From positions 13,010,525-13,074,524 of the forward strand of contig CM034595.1 in the NCBI GenBank assembly GCA_020091685.1: DNA of 64,000 nucleotides, in the 5' to 3' direction. Positions 1 to 12,744 of this stretch are shown here, piece by piece (the stretch's first letter is position 1; each line of letters begins with the position of its first letter). The position numbers were made by a program, and so were the translations under genes. Below the pieces are notes generated by a model. That model saw only the letters and a program-made list of their open reading frames with translations, did no database searches and was not told where the DNA came from. This stretch comes from Lutjanus erythropterus (lineage: Eukaryota > Chordata > Actinopteri > Lutjaniformes > Lutjanidae).

Positions 1-274
1 CAGCTACTGGCTCTTATATCACACAGGAAGCAAAGATCAGTGCATTATTCTTTAACATTATCTTCCTTAAGTGAAGAATTAAGAAAACAAATCTAATATA
101 ACTCATTTAAGTGAAAAGAATATGATTTTATTAGAGGCTTTTAAGTGGAGACAAATAAACTGCATCATAGATTTTTGTTGTTATTGTTGTTGTTTTCAAT
201 TGACATCATATATTATAAGAAATGAAGTAAGACATATACTCATACATGAAAACATATAAAATATGTACATATAC

Positions 275-900
275 AGTGATGAAAGTAGTATTCCGACACT
301 TTGCAATATTATATATGTAAAACCAACAATGTTGCAGTGTAGAAATACTTACAAGTAAAATTTAAAGTACATTGAAGTATTTGTATAATATAGACTACAT
401 CATTTATATGAAATATAAATATTCATGACTGCATAAGCAATAACCAAAAAAAAACAACAACAACAACAATAAAAACATCTTTAAGTATTATTTGTCAAGA
501 GTTTAATCATCAAAAACAGGTAATCTGCTTTATCAGGACTGTGTGGTTTGACCAGATTTGATTGACATGCGACCAAAGAATCCACAACCAGTTCTCTGGG
601 CCTTTAAGTACACAGAAGTATTATATGCAACATGCACATAAAGTATCAAAAGTAAAAGTACTCATTATTCAAGATGAACTTGTCATTGTCAGATCAATGT
701 ACATTATGATATTGGATTATTATTAATGATGCATTAATATGTAGCCAGATTGTGTCACTATTTTAAACATCTAAGATTATTATTATCAGTATTGAAGGAT
801 ATTTAAATCTTAATCTGTAAAATAGTATAGTTTTTACCTGTTAGATAAATCCAAAGTGGAGCAAAAAGTAGAACATTTGGCTCTAAAAAATAGAGTTTAA
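275..900. repeat. AAGTA-type dispersed repeat, degenerate, in two blocks
   Basis: Positions 275-420 and 595-900 are full of short AAGTA, AAAGTA and TACTT words, including runs such as AGTAAAAGTACTCATTAT. This resembles the 'extracellular AAGTACTTGAGTA' type of interspersed repeat that I know from teleost genomes. Between the blocks lies an A-rich, CAA-repeated stretch (445-475). Similar texture returns at 29593-29790 and 58190-58350. The ends are not defined and the transposon class is uncertain. Confidence 0.45.
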
Positions 901-1365
901 GTATGTTATGTTATTACTGCAACACCCCTCCAGGTTTAATTCTAAACTGTCAACAATGTGGGTTTAATCTTTAAACCTGCAGAAGTGAGATTTGTGGTTA
1001 GTCATTGTCATCTGCATTCTCTAGAAATGTTATCATCTTTAAGTTTCCAAAGCTTTCAAAAGTTCACAGTTTTCCCAGAATGTAAGAAAGCGAGTCCAAG
1101 CTTCATGAAATTTGTCACATTTCTTTTTTCATTTTGTATATGACATGATGCAGACAGCTCTTTAATCAGTCAACAACAGAAGGGCTTGTTGTGTCTTTCC
1201 AACAAAGAAACATCAAGAACCGTGCTTGTAGTAGACATAAATCAGTAGTTTTTCACTCTTTGCTGTGTAAGATTATAATATTTGAGTAAAACAAGTATAA
1301 ATTTATGGCATGTTCGTGATTTTTAGGCGATATTAAAGTTGTCTACCTACTGCCGTCCGTCAAAC
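901..1365. other. AT-rich unique sequence, nothing recognised
   Basis: I see no repeat ends, tandem units or credible coding frame here. A 61-codon plus-strand frame at 958-1143 has no homology that I recognise and no splice context. Confidence 0.5.
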
Positions 1366-2065
1366 ACTTACTGGATTAGATGGCATGAAACAGTGTTTTG
1401 GCAGCTCAATGCTGCCCGGCTTCGTCTCCCGCTCAAAGTCAAAGAGGAAATGAATGTATTTGCCACCTCAAGGGCACACATGGTACCTCTGTGGATCCTG
1501 TAAAGCAGTGGTTAATAATCACTGTCTGCATAAAGCTGTATAGCCTTCAGTGAGGAAAGAGAAAGAGTTTAAATTACCGAGCTCTCAGGTTTGACAGAGG
1601 CCAGACCCTGTATTTCATGGCGCGTAAGTGTACGAATAAACGTCTTTATTTATTAATACTTTGGCAAACGTGCGTTTTTTAATATCTGAGCTGTTGTTCA
1701 GCTTTGAAAACAGTGTACTTATAATCAGAGATAAGTTTGCCAAGTTTGTGATGGATGAATATATAGATTAATGGACTCAAAGTTACCAAAGAGATCAGGC
1801 CTTTTTTTTCTTTTTAATTAGCACCTGTGAGCTGTTTCCCATTAACACTGTGCACATTAAAAATCCCTCTGCTTTTTCTAATTAAGTAAAGTGGAAACAG
1901 ATTAGATGGCTTCTTTGAACAAAGGTCAGTGATTGCACTTTGTCTCGCTCCTCTGTTTGTTTGTTTGGCCGGCACCAGGAGAGAGCCTGCCACTTCTTCC
2001 CAGAATGTCACTTCACAATCACTGTTTGTTTTACGGAACAGCCTTTTCTTACGCTTCGTCTTCAT
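1366..2065. other. Complex, possibly conserved noncoding block
   Basis: Two non-repetitive stretches, about 1366-1620 and 1810-2060, have balanced composition and contain TTAATTAG and CTAATTAAG words typical of homeodomain sites. A minus-strand 83-codon frame crosses 1814-2065 but looks like chance. Conservation is inferred from texture only. Confidence 0.22.
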
Positions 2066-2194
2066 CTCCTCTCAATCGTTTTTTTTTTTTTATTTCTCTT
2101 AGAACGTGATCAATAGATAAAGACGTGACTCTCACTACTGTCAGCTTTGGCAGTTCTTTTATATGATTCTTTTTATAAAAGCAAAAGTATATTC

Positions 2195-2510
2195 TGCTCC
2201 ACAGGTGGCGAGCAGGGAAAGAGAGGCTGATGCGATATAGATTTTCCGCTGATATGATTATAAAGCACGTGGAATGTCAGATTAAAGCTGCACTGATGAA
2301 AGATAGGCATCAATCAGCGATGTCTCCGGGGAGGCTGCAAGGCATGACATGGTTGTCAAGAAGGAGGAATATAGTGACTCATCCCTCCCTAATCTCCCTT
2401 TCCTGGCCAATTGATTGGGCTTTCATATCCATTAGCTGGGCTTTCATAGCTGCTGTAATGAATGGCCAGACTACAGACATACTTCCAGACCAAACTTGTC
2501 TCTTAGACTG
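2195..2510. promoter_or_regulatory. Candidate conserved noncoding element
   Basis: This is a complex, low-repeat stretch. The unit GGGCTTTCATA occurs twice close together (about 2417 and 2439), and there is a CCAATTGATTGG-like inverted motif near 2406. A 93-codon plus-strand frame spans it but has no recognisable domain. An enhancer role is an inference from sequence texture. Confidence 0.28.
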
Positions 2511-3290
2511 AAAAAAATAGAACAAAACAAAAGACGGCAGAAGAGCTGGGATTCACGCAGGTGTCCTGAAGCTCTCATAGTGTAGTCCAGACACCTCCAA
2601 GGCAACATGAAGAATAGTTTAACAACAATGTCGTTCAATTCACAAATTAAAATGATTGAACTATCTCTTAACGCACCGGGTCTAAACCTTTGAGATCTCT
2701 TGTAATAAGGGTCTATTTCAGGTCTGTATGAAAAAGCACTCTGGTTAGAGAAAGCTGGTTTTGATAAAGTGGCGTTAAAGGAAACATGTTATGACTCGTA
2801 CTTCAAGTCACTTTTGACTTTCTGAATATTTAACCAAGTGACTCCCTACCTTTAACCTTTACGTGCTGTCAGTGACTAAACAACGGTATAAAAAAGTGAG
2901 TCATGCTTTAGTTCCCGTGACCAGATATCACACTGGAAAAGAAAATATTTTATGAAACAAAATCTGCTGTCAATCAATCTTTCCATGCCATAAAACAGTA
3001 GTGAAAATGATAATAATCCAGGTGGTATTTCATTTTTAAATATATTGCTGTGACTTGAATCTTTTTACATTTGTTCAACTTTAACATGTGGCATTCAGAA
3101 AAAAAAACATATTGTTTTCTACATATCTTTAAATATTTCTAGCTCACTTTCAAATGAATGCACTGACATATTTTGAGGTTATCTTTACAAAGTGTCTTAG
3201 GCCAATTCAGAGTTTTGCAGTGTGCATGAGGCACAGAAGTGGATCCTGGAGCATGAGACTTATATGTGTGTTCTTATGCTGAACACAGAG
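2511..3290. other. AT-rich unique sequence, nothing recognised
   Basis: There are scattered poly-A and poly-T runs but no repeat termini or coding signal that I can support. Confidence 0.5.
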
Positions 3291-3294
3291 TTGA

Positions 3295-3990
3295 TGTTTT
3301 TGGTACCACTTTACAATAAGACCATCCTTATATATGATTTATTTGTTTTTTAATTAGGTTTAAATCAATTTATAAATCATAAACAAGCAACTCTAAACAA
3401 ATTGTAACACAGCCTTCATACACCGATGTGGTTTCACTATTTGGCAAGATCCAGTTACTGCTTACTACTCAGTAATCTTAAAAATGAGTTACTAATAATT
3501 ATAACAGGCAAACGGGAGCCTTAGTGTAGAACAGATCCTCATTTATTAATAACTTACTACCATTTATAATTTGCAAAGGGAGCTGTATTTTAAAGTTTAC
3601 AACCCGTGACCATTTGTTTATTGACTTACATCATGTCATCACTTGTGATATTAATAAAGAAGGCTGTTGATAGCATGCTGAAAATGTCAGGGTAAACAAT
3701 ATTGCCAAAGCCTTAGTGTATGAATCTGGTAATTTGATATGTTAATTTGGTGCAAAATGAAACTTAGTTAGACTGACAATGGTTAAATGCTAATAAATGT
3801 TAACAAATATCTGATGAAGCTGACATGGAGAAGACAAAGTACGCTCAGTAAGCAATGAGATCTGCTGTAAGGCCTAACAGTATGTGGGCTCACTATTTAG
3901 CAAGCAACAGGTCACTGTTGCACTTTTTCACTTCATGTGTTGTAACAGCTTATTGGTGATTTATGTCTTAACAACCTAATTAATAAACAA
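3295..3990. repeat. ACTTTACAATAAG-type interspersed repeat, degenerate
   Basis: It opens with GGTACCACTTTACAATAAGA, a start shared by a large class of fish interspersed repeats. It continues with many AATAAAT, ACTTACTA and ATTAATAA words. Two loosely similar segments each carry a TCACTATTT-GCAAG motif, at about 3434 and 3890, which suggests an internally duplicated or composite element. The 3' limit is a guess. Confidence 0.4.
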
Positions 3991-4478
3991 TTACAAATTA
4001 GGGTAATCTGGAAAAAAGAGGTGCCTTTTTTTTTTTAGAAAATTCTGAAAATCGTTAAATTTTGACATCATGGCATTAGTGTTAACATGGAAGTTGTACC
4101 ACATACCCAACTTTATTGTTTTGATACAGTCACAACTTGATGCCTCACACGTGAAAAGTGATGAAAACATGTGATTATTTTGGCCTGTGTGTGCCCGCCT
4201 TTTCAACACTGTTGTGAAATCATATTGGTATCAGATACAGTGTGAACAATTGCTCCTAAAAAGAGTCGCGAGCATGTAGACCTGCAGCGTGAACACAGCC
4301 GTCGGCCGTATAGAAACCCTCACTAACTCAGACATTTCCTGCACAATAAGCAGTCGACTTTTAGTTACCCCCAGATTTTTGACAGTGATTCATCTCAGTG
4401 GGATTCTTATTGGTACACTGTGGGATGATTATCACCAACACATTCTTTCAGCCTGAATGCCCTCCACAACACCTCTGT

Positions 4479-4499
4479 AAAAAAAAAAAAAAAAAAAAA
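4479..4499 (+). repeat. Poly(A) tract, 21 nt
   Basis: This is an uninterrupted run of A following CCTCTGT, then G-A-rich sequence. It could be a retroposon tail, but no LINE or SINE body is recognisable upstream. There is no clear target-site duplication. Confidence 0.9.
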
Positions 4500-4559
4500 G
4501 AAAAGAGAAGAAAATCAGAGTTACGCATGAGAAGAAGCTGACAAAGAGAGCCAGACGGG

Positions 4560-5010
4560 AAGGAGAGAACGACAGAATTTAATAAAGTTCAACAAGGCAG
4601 AAAGGATTGCACAAGCAGTGAATAGCGATTCTGCTTTTTTCTCCTTTACAACTTCTGCCTACTTAAACACTTTTACACCCCCTCCTTTTATCTGCGTCTG
4701 CATTCACTGGGAGGAGGAATAGCTGGACACAGAGGGAGACGCTCATTCCCTTTTTTATTTGAATGTTGACCAAGGATGGCCACCATCTGTGCAAACTGTC
4801 CGACTCTATGACTCTCCTGCATCATCCTGCCATAAATATCAGACGGAGCTTCGCTTCTCAGATAATTCTCCCATCCGAATTTATCGTCTCGGCTGTGTTT
4901 TTGCCGCTGTTTGGGCATTTATTCTCTTCAAGTTGACACGAACAGAAGTAGTGTGTCATTTTCAGCAAACAGTGATTTCTGCCTAACATCATCTCACACC
5001 CTCATGTCCC
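4560..5010. other. Complex, possibly conserved noncoding block
   Basis: This is a non-repetitive stretch with balanced composition. Short overlapping ORFs occur on both strands (75-79 codons) with no domain that I recognise. The overlap of open frames on both strands argues for chance openness, not coding. Confidence 0.22.
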
Positions 5011-5521
5011 ATTTACTGTGGCATCTGGTGCTTTTGTTTTTCTTATTCCTCGTCATAAAGAAAACCTCTTCAGACTTCCCAGAAACCCAGCCTACACTTA
5101 TCTCTTGCTGGGTACTTTTTTTTTATTTATTTTTTTTACCCGGTCAGTGAAAAGCCTTCCACTAAGCTCAAACACACAAGGGGAGTGGTGGAAATGGGGT
5201 AGATGACATTGTTTCAGTGATATGGATGTACGGCTTAAAGACAAAAAGTGTTGGTTGAATGTTGTCATGTCAATAAGCCATCAGTCGCGCCGCTAACAAT
5301 AAGTTAATGATTCCCCAGCAGTAATACATTTATGAATAGAGAAGTGTCTTCTTCAGCCCAGCGGGGGTGCCCATTAAAACAGAGCATGAACAAAATAATT
5401 GTGATTTGCAGATAAAATCCACTTTAGAATGGGATCCCGACTGAGGAATTGTTGAAAGAGCTGTAATTTTCCACTAAAACGTGACACACACTCACAGGAG
5501 CCCTGCTAATCAACTTGAGTA

Positions 5522-5559
5522 TGTGTGTGTGTGTGTTTGTGTGTGTGAGAGAGAGCGAG
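5522..5559 (+). repeat. (TG)n/(GA)n compound microsatellite
   Basis: TG units with one TTT interruption run into GAGAGAGAG. Such compound tracts are common in fish DNA. Confidence 0.85.
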
Positions 5560-5821
5560 AGGTAGAGTGTCTGTTTTGAAGTCTTTGTACTATATATAAA
5601 TTAAATGATAGCAAATGCATTTAGTAAGGTACAGTTTCTCTGTCTCCAGCACAATTCTGTGAACTAAATGAATGTCTTTTTTAGTTCTAAAACAACACAG
5701 ATTCAACTTAAAGTACGTATGAATATTTTTGCTCCTCTACATATTAATAGGAAAGACTGTGTTTCCTTGTAAATAATCTCAGACAACAGTTTGATAGAAA
5801 GCTTCCTTTGACATCCAGTAG

Positions 5822-6180
5822 ATCAGTGGTTCACGAAATGGGGTCATCAGATAATTGTAATAAATATCCTACACACACATTCTGCCACAGATAGCTGTAG
5901 TCTTTCCTTTTTCTTTTGAAATAGTGCCATAAGTCATAGACATGCATCCTGTGACCAGCAGACACTGCTTTGTGTGATGAAATATTGCACAAACAAAAAA
6001 GTCAGAAGCCACTGCAGTAGGTGATCGGTCAAGTAGAGAGACACATTTAGAAAGTTAAAACTGTAAGTTTGTTTCCATTCACCTGTTTTATGTGCATTTA
6101 CACTTTGTGAGTGAAAACGCCATAAATTCAGTAAACAGTCTAAATATCCAGTGGATAAATCATCTTGTACATTTGGCATG
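5822..6180. repeat. Possible hAT-like repeat fragment
   Basis: The segment begins with ATCAGTGGTTCACGAAATGG, resembling the CAGTGGTTC start of a widespread hAT-like repeat class. A relative may begin at 61850. The far end is not visible, and the 81-codon minus-strand frame at 5934-6179 shows no known domain. Confidence 0.28.
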
Positions 6181-6825
6181 TGAGTTATTTGTCACTCAGG
6201 CTTCCACTGAACAGATGAAAAGTTGCAGTAGAGCAGTAAGGGGGCGATAACAGAAATGCCATGTTTTCGCCACATTTTCGACATTCTTTACCGGTTGCAG
6301 GTTTGACTGGTGTTCTTTTAATTACGCCATCTCATCATTTCAACTTCCTCTGAAATGGTTTGTTGCATCTATAGCTTTTCCAAATTTTTATTTTGAAGTG
6401 CTCAACTATTCTCATAACGGTAGTGGATGAAAATCAATCCTTAATTACAATTTTCATTTGACAGTTTTATGGAGATATGCTCAATATTGTTGAGTCTTTC
6501 GATATTATATCTTATGATGAAAAGTATCAAGGTAATTTACTATCATCATACAACAGAACTGTATAATGAAACAAGAGTTGTTGTTCGTTGATGCTACACG
6601 CATACAATACAAATAATGAATGAAATTCAGAATTGGGTAAAAATAAAATAAATGTATACAGTTTTTTACATATGTAAATATACACGTATATATACAGGAA
6701 ATAATTCAGCAGTGCATTTTTTGAATTTGTGTCGGGTTGAATGTAAAACAGCGCGAACAAGATGGTGATGATAATACGGTCGACATCTTTACTCAACATT
6801 GTCCAGCAGCTTTGACTGCATTTGA
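6181..6825. other. AT-rich sequence, nothing recognised
   Basis: It includes a short TA-rich stretch (6665-6700). No repeat ends or genes are visible. Confidence 0.45.
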
Positions 6826-7145
6826 GCATAAAGCATCACTGATGAAAACGCAGACTCCTCCTCCACACGTCCCGTTGCGTCCTGTCAGCTCTGAGTGTGG
6901 TCCACCCGTTAAGTGTAACACCTTGATCCAGGATGTTGTGGTGGAGCAGGTCTCTCTGTGTGGGCGCAACAGTCTCTGGTTTCCCGTTGCTTGGCCAGCC
7001 TGAGTCCCATTTTGTCTGGTTCAATTTCCTGTCTGGCCATTAGCCAGAAGCAGCCTGAAGTCCACGTTTGGTTAGCCGCTCTTCCCCTCCCCTGCCGGGG
7101 TGATCCGCGGTGGTGCGCCCAGTTGATCTGACCAGGTGTTGAGAG
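6826..7145. other. GC-richer non-repetitive block
   Basis: Composition rises sharply above the flanks, with CpG-containing words such as CCGCGGTGG near 7107. ORFs overlap on both strands (88 and 62 codons). It could be a regulatory block or an old repeat; I cannot tell which. Confidence 0.22.
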
Positions 7146-8940
7146 ATGCCAAGTGCTTTGATTGTTGCCTCCTCTTTAATCCAAATACTATGCTTCCTTT
7201 TACATTGCCTATCTCAGCATTAAAGCCAAAAAATGTAAAAAATTATAAAAAATATAAAGAGGTAAGGTCATGAAATTTGAACAAGCTACCTTCTCTGGAG
7301 GCCTTTATACCCGCAGAAGTGAAAACCAAACTGACCTAATCCAGAGAGACGGCTGGTGTGACTGAAAGATGTCAATGTGCTCAGACCCGTCTGCCTCTAA
7401 GTAAGCAGCTGAGTCTCCAAAATGGGGAGATCGCCATTCTTTTGGTGCTTTGGCCAAGTAATAAAACGTCTAGACACCAACTAACATGAATTTCCCTGAA
7501 GAATTAGTGTCATCAGTGTGAGAGCCCTGCCCTGCACTCTGGGGTGCAGTTTGAAATACTGTCTTTTAAATCAATGCTCACCTCTCCACTCTTCCTTTAA
7601 TTGAACTTTGTGGCCTCCTGTCAAGACCTTTTGTCTAAGAAAACAGCCAAGTCCTCAGCTGTGATAGAGCTAGATCAAACTTTTCAAACTCCTCTCTGAC
7701 ATGGCAAATCTCAGTCTTTTTAATTGTCGCTGGTTAGTTTGGCATCCACACAATCTGACTTCTGCTTTTGAGCACTTCTTGACTGAAAGAACATTTTTCT
7801 CACTGATAGACGCACGCTTTTCCCTGTGTATTTTTCTTGGCTCATTTATTATTAGCAAAGAAACTTGTAGATTTAGCACTTTAATGCTTAAGTTTCAAGA
7901 TTGATCTTCAATTTGACTGTGTTTTTGCTCAAACTACAGAATTATGTTGGTATAGCACTGAACAAACAGCATTTACATCCACCCGTGACTGTGGTGACTA
8001 ATTACATGAGGGGAATGTTGATGCCTCATAAACGGAAAAGGTTCAAAGTGAACGCCAGCTCCCCAAAAGAATGCAAAAGCTGCTGCAACATGTAACAGCA
8101 AAGACACGTAAGGTGATTTAGAAATGGTACTTTTTATTAACTTTTTTTTTTCTCTCTCTCCTTTTACTTTGAAGAATTGGCACTTTGGAGGGAAGTCCAT
8201 GCAAAGCGTCTCCATCTATCATGCTGGCTGGGTTTCCACAGCGGTGTTATTGACATAGTAAATTAAAGGAGGCGCACATCAGGTTGCTGACGGATTGGAG
8301 GCATCAACAGCAAACTTATAATCGCAGCTCTGTCACAGTGGGTGAGTTTTTTACGTCCATACTTCTCATTTACTTCTGCTTCTACACTATGTAATTCCCC
8401 TCTCCATTCTATTTTATGTACATTTTAAACAAAGTATGCCTTTTACTTTATGGGGTGTGTATTCCCTCCTTTTTACCTGAAAGCATGCATTTTATTGGGC
8501 ATAAATAATCAGTTTTACTGGGTGTAGAAAATGATAAAATACTACTTGTCTTAATTTTCTGAATTCATTACTAATCTTCAGTTTATTTATTTATGCTTTT
8601 ATTTTGTTAAGCATGATTATTGTTATCTTTAAGGCAGTATTTTACCAGTATCCACTATCTTATATTAATTTTTTACTGGCATTTTCTTATTTTTTTGGCA
8701 TCTGACCAGAAAAATAAAGGCCTCTGATCGTTTATTATATTCTCATATTCTCACTCTTGCGGTAGTGGAATAAAATGCACCTTAATTCCCATTTTACTTT
8801 GCAACTTCTGTGGGAATTTGGTTAAGATGTGCGCTAAATTTGACCATGTGCAGTCTAGACGAGACTGAAATTCCTCTTCAGAAATGTGAAGTGCCTTCTG
8901 GTGAAACACTTTCTATTAGGTTTTACACAAAACTGCAAGA
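7146..8940. other. AT-rich unique sequence, nothing firmly recognised
   Basis: There are several 60-80 codon chance frames on both strands. A pyrimidine run (about 8140-8165) is the only simple-sequence feature. No splice-flanked frame or repeat terminus stands out. Confidence 0.45.
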
Positions 8941-8944
8941 ATCA

Positions 8945-9075
8945 CCTGCAGCTTTAGGGACAGGACCTGCATCACCTGACATACTTCATTTATGTCACAG
9001 GATGTAATGTACTTATTTTAACCCTAACCACAATATTTTCCTAAACCTAACCAACCAGTTTTGGTGCCTTAACTT
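8945..9075. repeat. TAACCCTAACC-type interspersed repeat fragment
   Basis: It contains AACCCTAACCACAATATTTT followed by CCTAAACCTAACC. The same signature recurs at 62995-63040, and weaker versions at 22670, 33700 and 43975. The string resembles telomere repeats but is diverged and embedded in a longer shared sequence, so it is a dispersed repeat and not interstitial telomere. Confidence 0.5.
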
Positions 9076-9479
9076 AAGAAAACTGCAACTGTTTCACAAT
9101 GTTAACCATGTGTTCAAAAGGTTTTCTTATACAGACCATAAAGAGTGCCTTGGGATTACATATTCTGGACACGAACAAGGTGACAGTTACAGTTAAAATA
9201 GATGTAATCAGATTACAGAGACATTGAGTAAATATGGGGATTATTAGTAGGATTATAATTTTAAAATAAGTCAAAAAATGAATCACTGGGTGGAAATGTT
9301 TTTGTCTTTAAATCAGTCAATCAATCAATTGTATACAACAAAGGAAGGAACAGCTGGAGACACTAAATCAAACAGCAAACGTAAAACACTTAATCTACTA
9401 TTACAATTTTCGGGTCATTTTTTTTATAATAAAAAACAACTAAATTCTCAGCTCATTTAAGTTCATCTCTCACTTCAGC

Positions 9480-9695
9480 TTCTTAAATGTGATAATTTTG
9501 TGTTTTCTTTTCTTCTCTCTGACAGTCAACTGAATGTTTTTGACTTGTAAACAAAACAAGACATTTGAGGACGTCATCTTGTGCTCTTATCAACATATTT
9601 CACCATTTTCTGACATTTTATAGATCAAACAACTAATAGATTAATTGAGAAGATAATCAGCTGATTAAATTAAAATAATTGTTAGTTGCATCCCT
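9480..9695. mobile_element. hAT-like nonautonomous repeat, copy 1 (partial)
   Basis: This shares ordered blocks with 17004-17330: AACAAAACAAGACAT, then TTTTCTGACATTT, then AAACAACTAAT and GATTAATTGAGA, ending in TTGTTRGTTGCA. Both copies are in the same orientation. The structure (GATTAATCGATTA-rich ends, no coding capacity) matches a very common teleost MITE that I believe is hAT-derived. This copy lacks the left end. Confidence 0.55.
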
Positions 9696-10380
9696 AAAAA
9701 TGCTATTTTAGGCTAAACAGTTTCACCATACTTTATACTGAGGTAATCGATTCCAATAAATTACTATAATATTGTGTAACTTGGGTTACATTATTTATTA
9801 ACAGGTAACAGGTGATTAGTAGCTGTACAAGAACACATTTTTAAAGTTACCCTCCCAACCCTGATTATAAAATACTACTGATCTTAATTGTCATAATTCA
9901 TCACAAGGTGTAATGATTTTTACTAACATGTCTTTTCTTAATTTCTCTCCAAGCTGTTCCTTCCTACTTACCTTAAAAAACTGGTTAATAAATCTGAAAA
10001 TTCAATATAAGTTTTCTGATTAATCTTTATTGAGCTCCATAGGAAAAATATGTACAAATAAAAAAAAAAAGGAGGGGTATTCTGCCCCTCAGCCTGTCAA
10101 TGCATGACCTTTCTGTGTCGTACAATAGGATTTTCATGCAGTGAAAAGCTTCTTGGTTTTGCCATTTTAATAAATTTCCCCTTATAACCCCGGCCCATGT
10201 GAAGACGTTTGTTTTAGCCTTGTGTATTTCTGTATGATTCTTAAGAGGAATTACCGGTGTAAAATCCAAGACTAATTTTCCAACGGATTATGATTTATAT
10301 GTCGTGACTGCAGAATGACACAAGGCCTTTCATTTTAATTATGCTCTGAAAGGTTTTCAGTAAGTTTCTGAAGAGTATCT
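9696..10380. other. AT-rich unique sequence, nothing recognised
   Basis: A poly-A run lies near 10060. An 80-codon minus-strand frame at 10027-10269 has no recognisable domain. Confidence 0.45.
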
Positions 10381-10539
10381 AAGGACAGAGAGATGATGAC
10401 GGAGCACTGTTTATTATATTATCTTATTATGCAACGTCATTTGGCTCAACCGGAATTTTTATTTACTTTTTATTTTTGTGCTTCACACAAGAGTGGAGAC
10501 TGAAAAACTTTTTGAACTAAGGAGACACATCAGTGAGAG

Positions 10540-10670
10540 GGACTTGGAAAAATGGTACTTCTATGTCAGAGCCTGGATCCTCTAAATGGCATGGCAAACT
10601 GCCCTGGTTACCATGGCTATGAGAGGGTTTGAGAGCACATTAATCATGAGGATTTAGGTTTCCTTTCTCT
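10540..10670. promoter_or_regulatory. Candidate conserved noncoding element with X-box-like core
   Basis: The stretch contains GGTTACCATGGCTAT, which resembles half of an RFX X-box, followed by CATTAATCATGAGG. It is surrounded by AT-rich sequence. Function is inferred from motif resemblance only. Confidence 0.25.
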
Positions 10671-11290
10671 TTTATTTTTCCAAAAAAGACACAGAATCGC
10701 TCAGACGTCCTTTATGAAGCTGATTTATGATGTTCAATATCTGTGTGTGTAGATCATGGGAAATGACTCTGAAAGGTAGGAGTTTATGAGATCAGCGTGC
10801 AGTCTGTGTCAACAGACTGTTTTTGTTGTTGAATGTGAGTTTTAGTAGAAAAAAGTGGAAAGAAGGATTTGTGGCAGAGAGACAGGAATTTATGTCAATT
10901 AATTACGCCAAATCTCACAGCATTTGGATTTCCGTCAGTGTTCATATTAAAGGTTTATGCTGCGACATGAGTGGATATAAACGTGTGAAAAGGGGCCACA
11001 GAGCTGCAGGTTTTATAGCTTAATGAAGATTAAACGTGTTGGAAAAGCTTTGGCATCAAAAAGGTGTATTAATTTGCTACAATGGCCACATTTGGCACTC
11101 GACCAGCTCCTTGTTAATTGTGCAATCTGGAACTAGTAGATGATGTGTGATGTGGCTGCACCCAGACCGTCTTGAGTAAATGGAGCTCACACATTTTACC
11201 TATGACAGACAGACAGCTGATAAAAATGAGATCATGCATAAAGAAGTATCACTCTCGCTGTTGTGTGCTACTTCTCAGCTGTGATTTTTT
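10671..11290. other. Unique sequence, nothing firmly recognised
   Basis: A 66-codon frame at 10823-11023 has no known domain. No repeat structure is seen. Confidence 0.4.
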
Positions 11291-11690
11291 CCCTCTTCGT
11301 CTTTGGTCAGAGACAGCAGATTGATGACGGTGTGACAGAGTGACATTGCATTCTGGGAACCCAGGACTATGGCCATAAATCCATGGCGATTCAGCTTTAC
11401 AATGGCCTACTGTCTAGCCATCAGAGGGTAGGAGGTTGTTACTGCATCACCCTAGTGAGCTGCTAGGGTACGACCATTATGCTTTCTGGAGGGGGGGAAA
11501 GGGGAAAATTAAGACACCAGGGGAAATAGTCAGGATGGTAATGAATTATGAAAATCTAATAGAGTGAAAAGGAAGAAGGGTAAAAAAGAGAAAAAGCGTC
11601 TTTGGGGAGTGGAAATTTCCCACGCTCTTTAGACGTTACAAGCGCTATGATTCTTTTCAAGAAGATCTGTCAAATCAGAGCCTCGGCTGT
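11291..11690. promoter_or_regulatory. Candidate conserved noncoding element
   Basis: This block is complex and free of repeats, with ATGGCCATAAATCCATGG (two opposed ATGG half-words), TTACAATGGCC and a purine-rich centre (11489-11520). It has no reasonable ORF. Enhancer status is inference. Confidence 0.3.
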
Positions 11691-11813
11691 ATTAGAAAGC
11701 AAATAAAACACATGAACAAATAAACACTCCAAGTTTCTTATTGACCTTGGAGAACCAGCTGTGTTGTGAGTGCAGCTCAACTTGGCTGTCTGCACCCTCC
11801 CTCGATTCTGCTG

Positions 11814-11816
<3 letters not shown>

Positions 11817-11881
<65 letters not shown>
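11817..11881 (+). repeat. (TG)n microsatellite, about 32 units
   Basis: This is an uninterrupted GT run, followed by shorter interrupted TG stretches up to about 11994. It generates long artefactual frames on both strands, which read VCVC or THTH and should not be annotated as genes. Long TG runs can adopt Z-DNA. Confidence 0.97.
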
Positions 11882-11883
<2 letters not shown>

Positions 11884-11994
11884 CGTATGTGTGTGTGTGA
11901 ACAGAGCTCTTGAGTACAAGGGTGTATTTTTGTTCAAACTGCATGTGTTTGTGTTGTTTGTGCCTTTGTGTGTATATGTGTGTGTGTCTGTGTG

Positions 11995-12680
11995 CAATGA
12001 ATGGCCGCAGCGATGTGATTTGATTGGTTAAAAACAAGCTCCAAACTTATTGATAATTCCCATAAGTCCCAGCAGGCCATTTGCAGTCTTGGGATACAAG
12101 CTTGAGAGGTCAAATATGTTTAGCTGTCCTCTCTCGGGGCTATATGTCGAGAAGCAGTCACAACGTCCTATCATAATAAACGCTTTTGGAACATCAAATA
12201 AAAATATATATTTTTTAAAGCTGTAAGAACATTTTTAAAAGTGTATTACTGCAGGATCTGAGTGTAATATTCAGAGGAAAGGAAAGTTCAACATGAGATC
12301 TCATCTTTGTCCAGTCTGTGTCTCAATTTAAGACCAATTTGAGACTTTGACCATTTTCTCGTACTTCTTAAATTCGGCTCCTGAGAAATAGCCTTTACGT
12401 CGTCTCAGCCCGAAACTAATTTCAGCCCGATTGAAGATCTTATAAATTTCTTTTTTTGTCTCATTGCACTGATCTTAAGTTTGTCATAAATATTCAGCTC
12501 TTGAGAAAACAGTGAGAACAAACTTGGTCTTAAACGAGATCTTAAATTTGTCTAAGTGGTCAAATTACGCATAAATACTTCCATTCACCTCCATTGTATT
12601 TGGGGTGTTGGCAAAAATAACGTCTGTGTATAAAACCAAAATGATCTGCAAGGCAAGATACCATAATAGGTAAGTGAGAC
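11995..12680. other. Unique sequence with loose internal repeats
   Basis: Words like GATCTTAAATTTG and TCTTAAGTTTG recur several times between 12300 and 12560, and some are inverted (for example GAGACTTTGACC). This hints at an old MITE, but I cannot define ends. Confidence 0.3.
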
Positions 12681-12684
12681 ATTA

Positions 12685-12688
<4 letters not shown>

Positions 12689-12742
<54 letters not shown>
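12689..12742 (+). repeat. (TG)27 microsatellite
   Basis: A perfect dinucleotide run. The minus-strand histidine/threonine-rich frames across it are artefacts. Confidence 0.97.

Positions 12743-12744
<2 letters not shown>

Noticed and set aside
9015..9060. Interstitial telomere repeat (TAACCC)
   Set aside because: Only two partial units occur, and the surrounding sequence is shared with other dispersed copies, so it is part of an interspersed repeat.
11692..12037. Long histidine/threonine and valine/cysteine repeat frames on both strands
   Set aside because: They are translations of the (TG)n microsatellite at 11817-11881 and have no unique coding sequence outside it.
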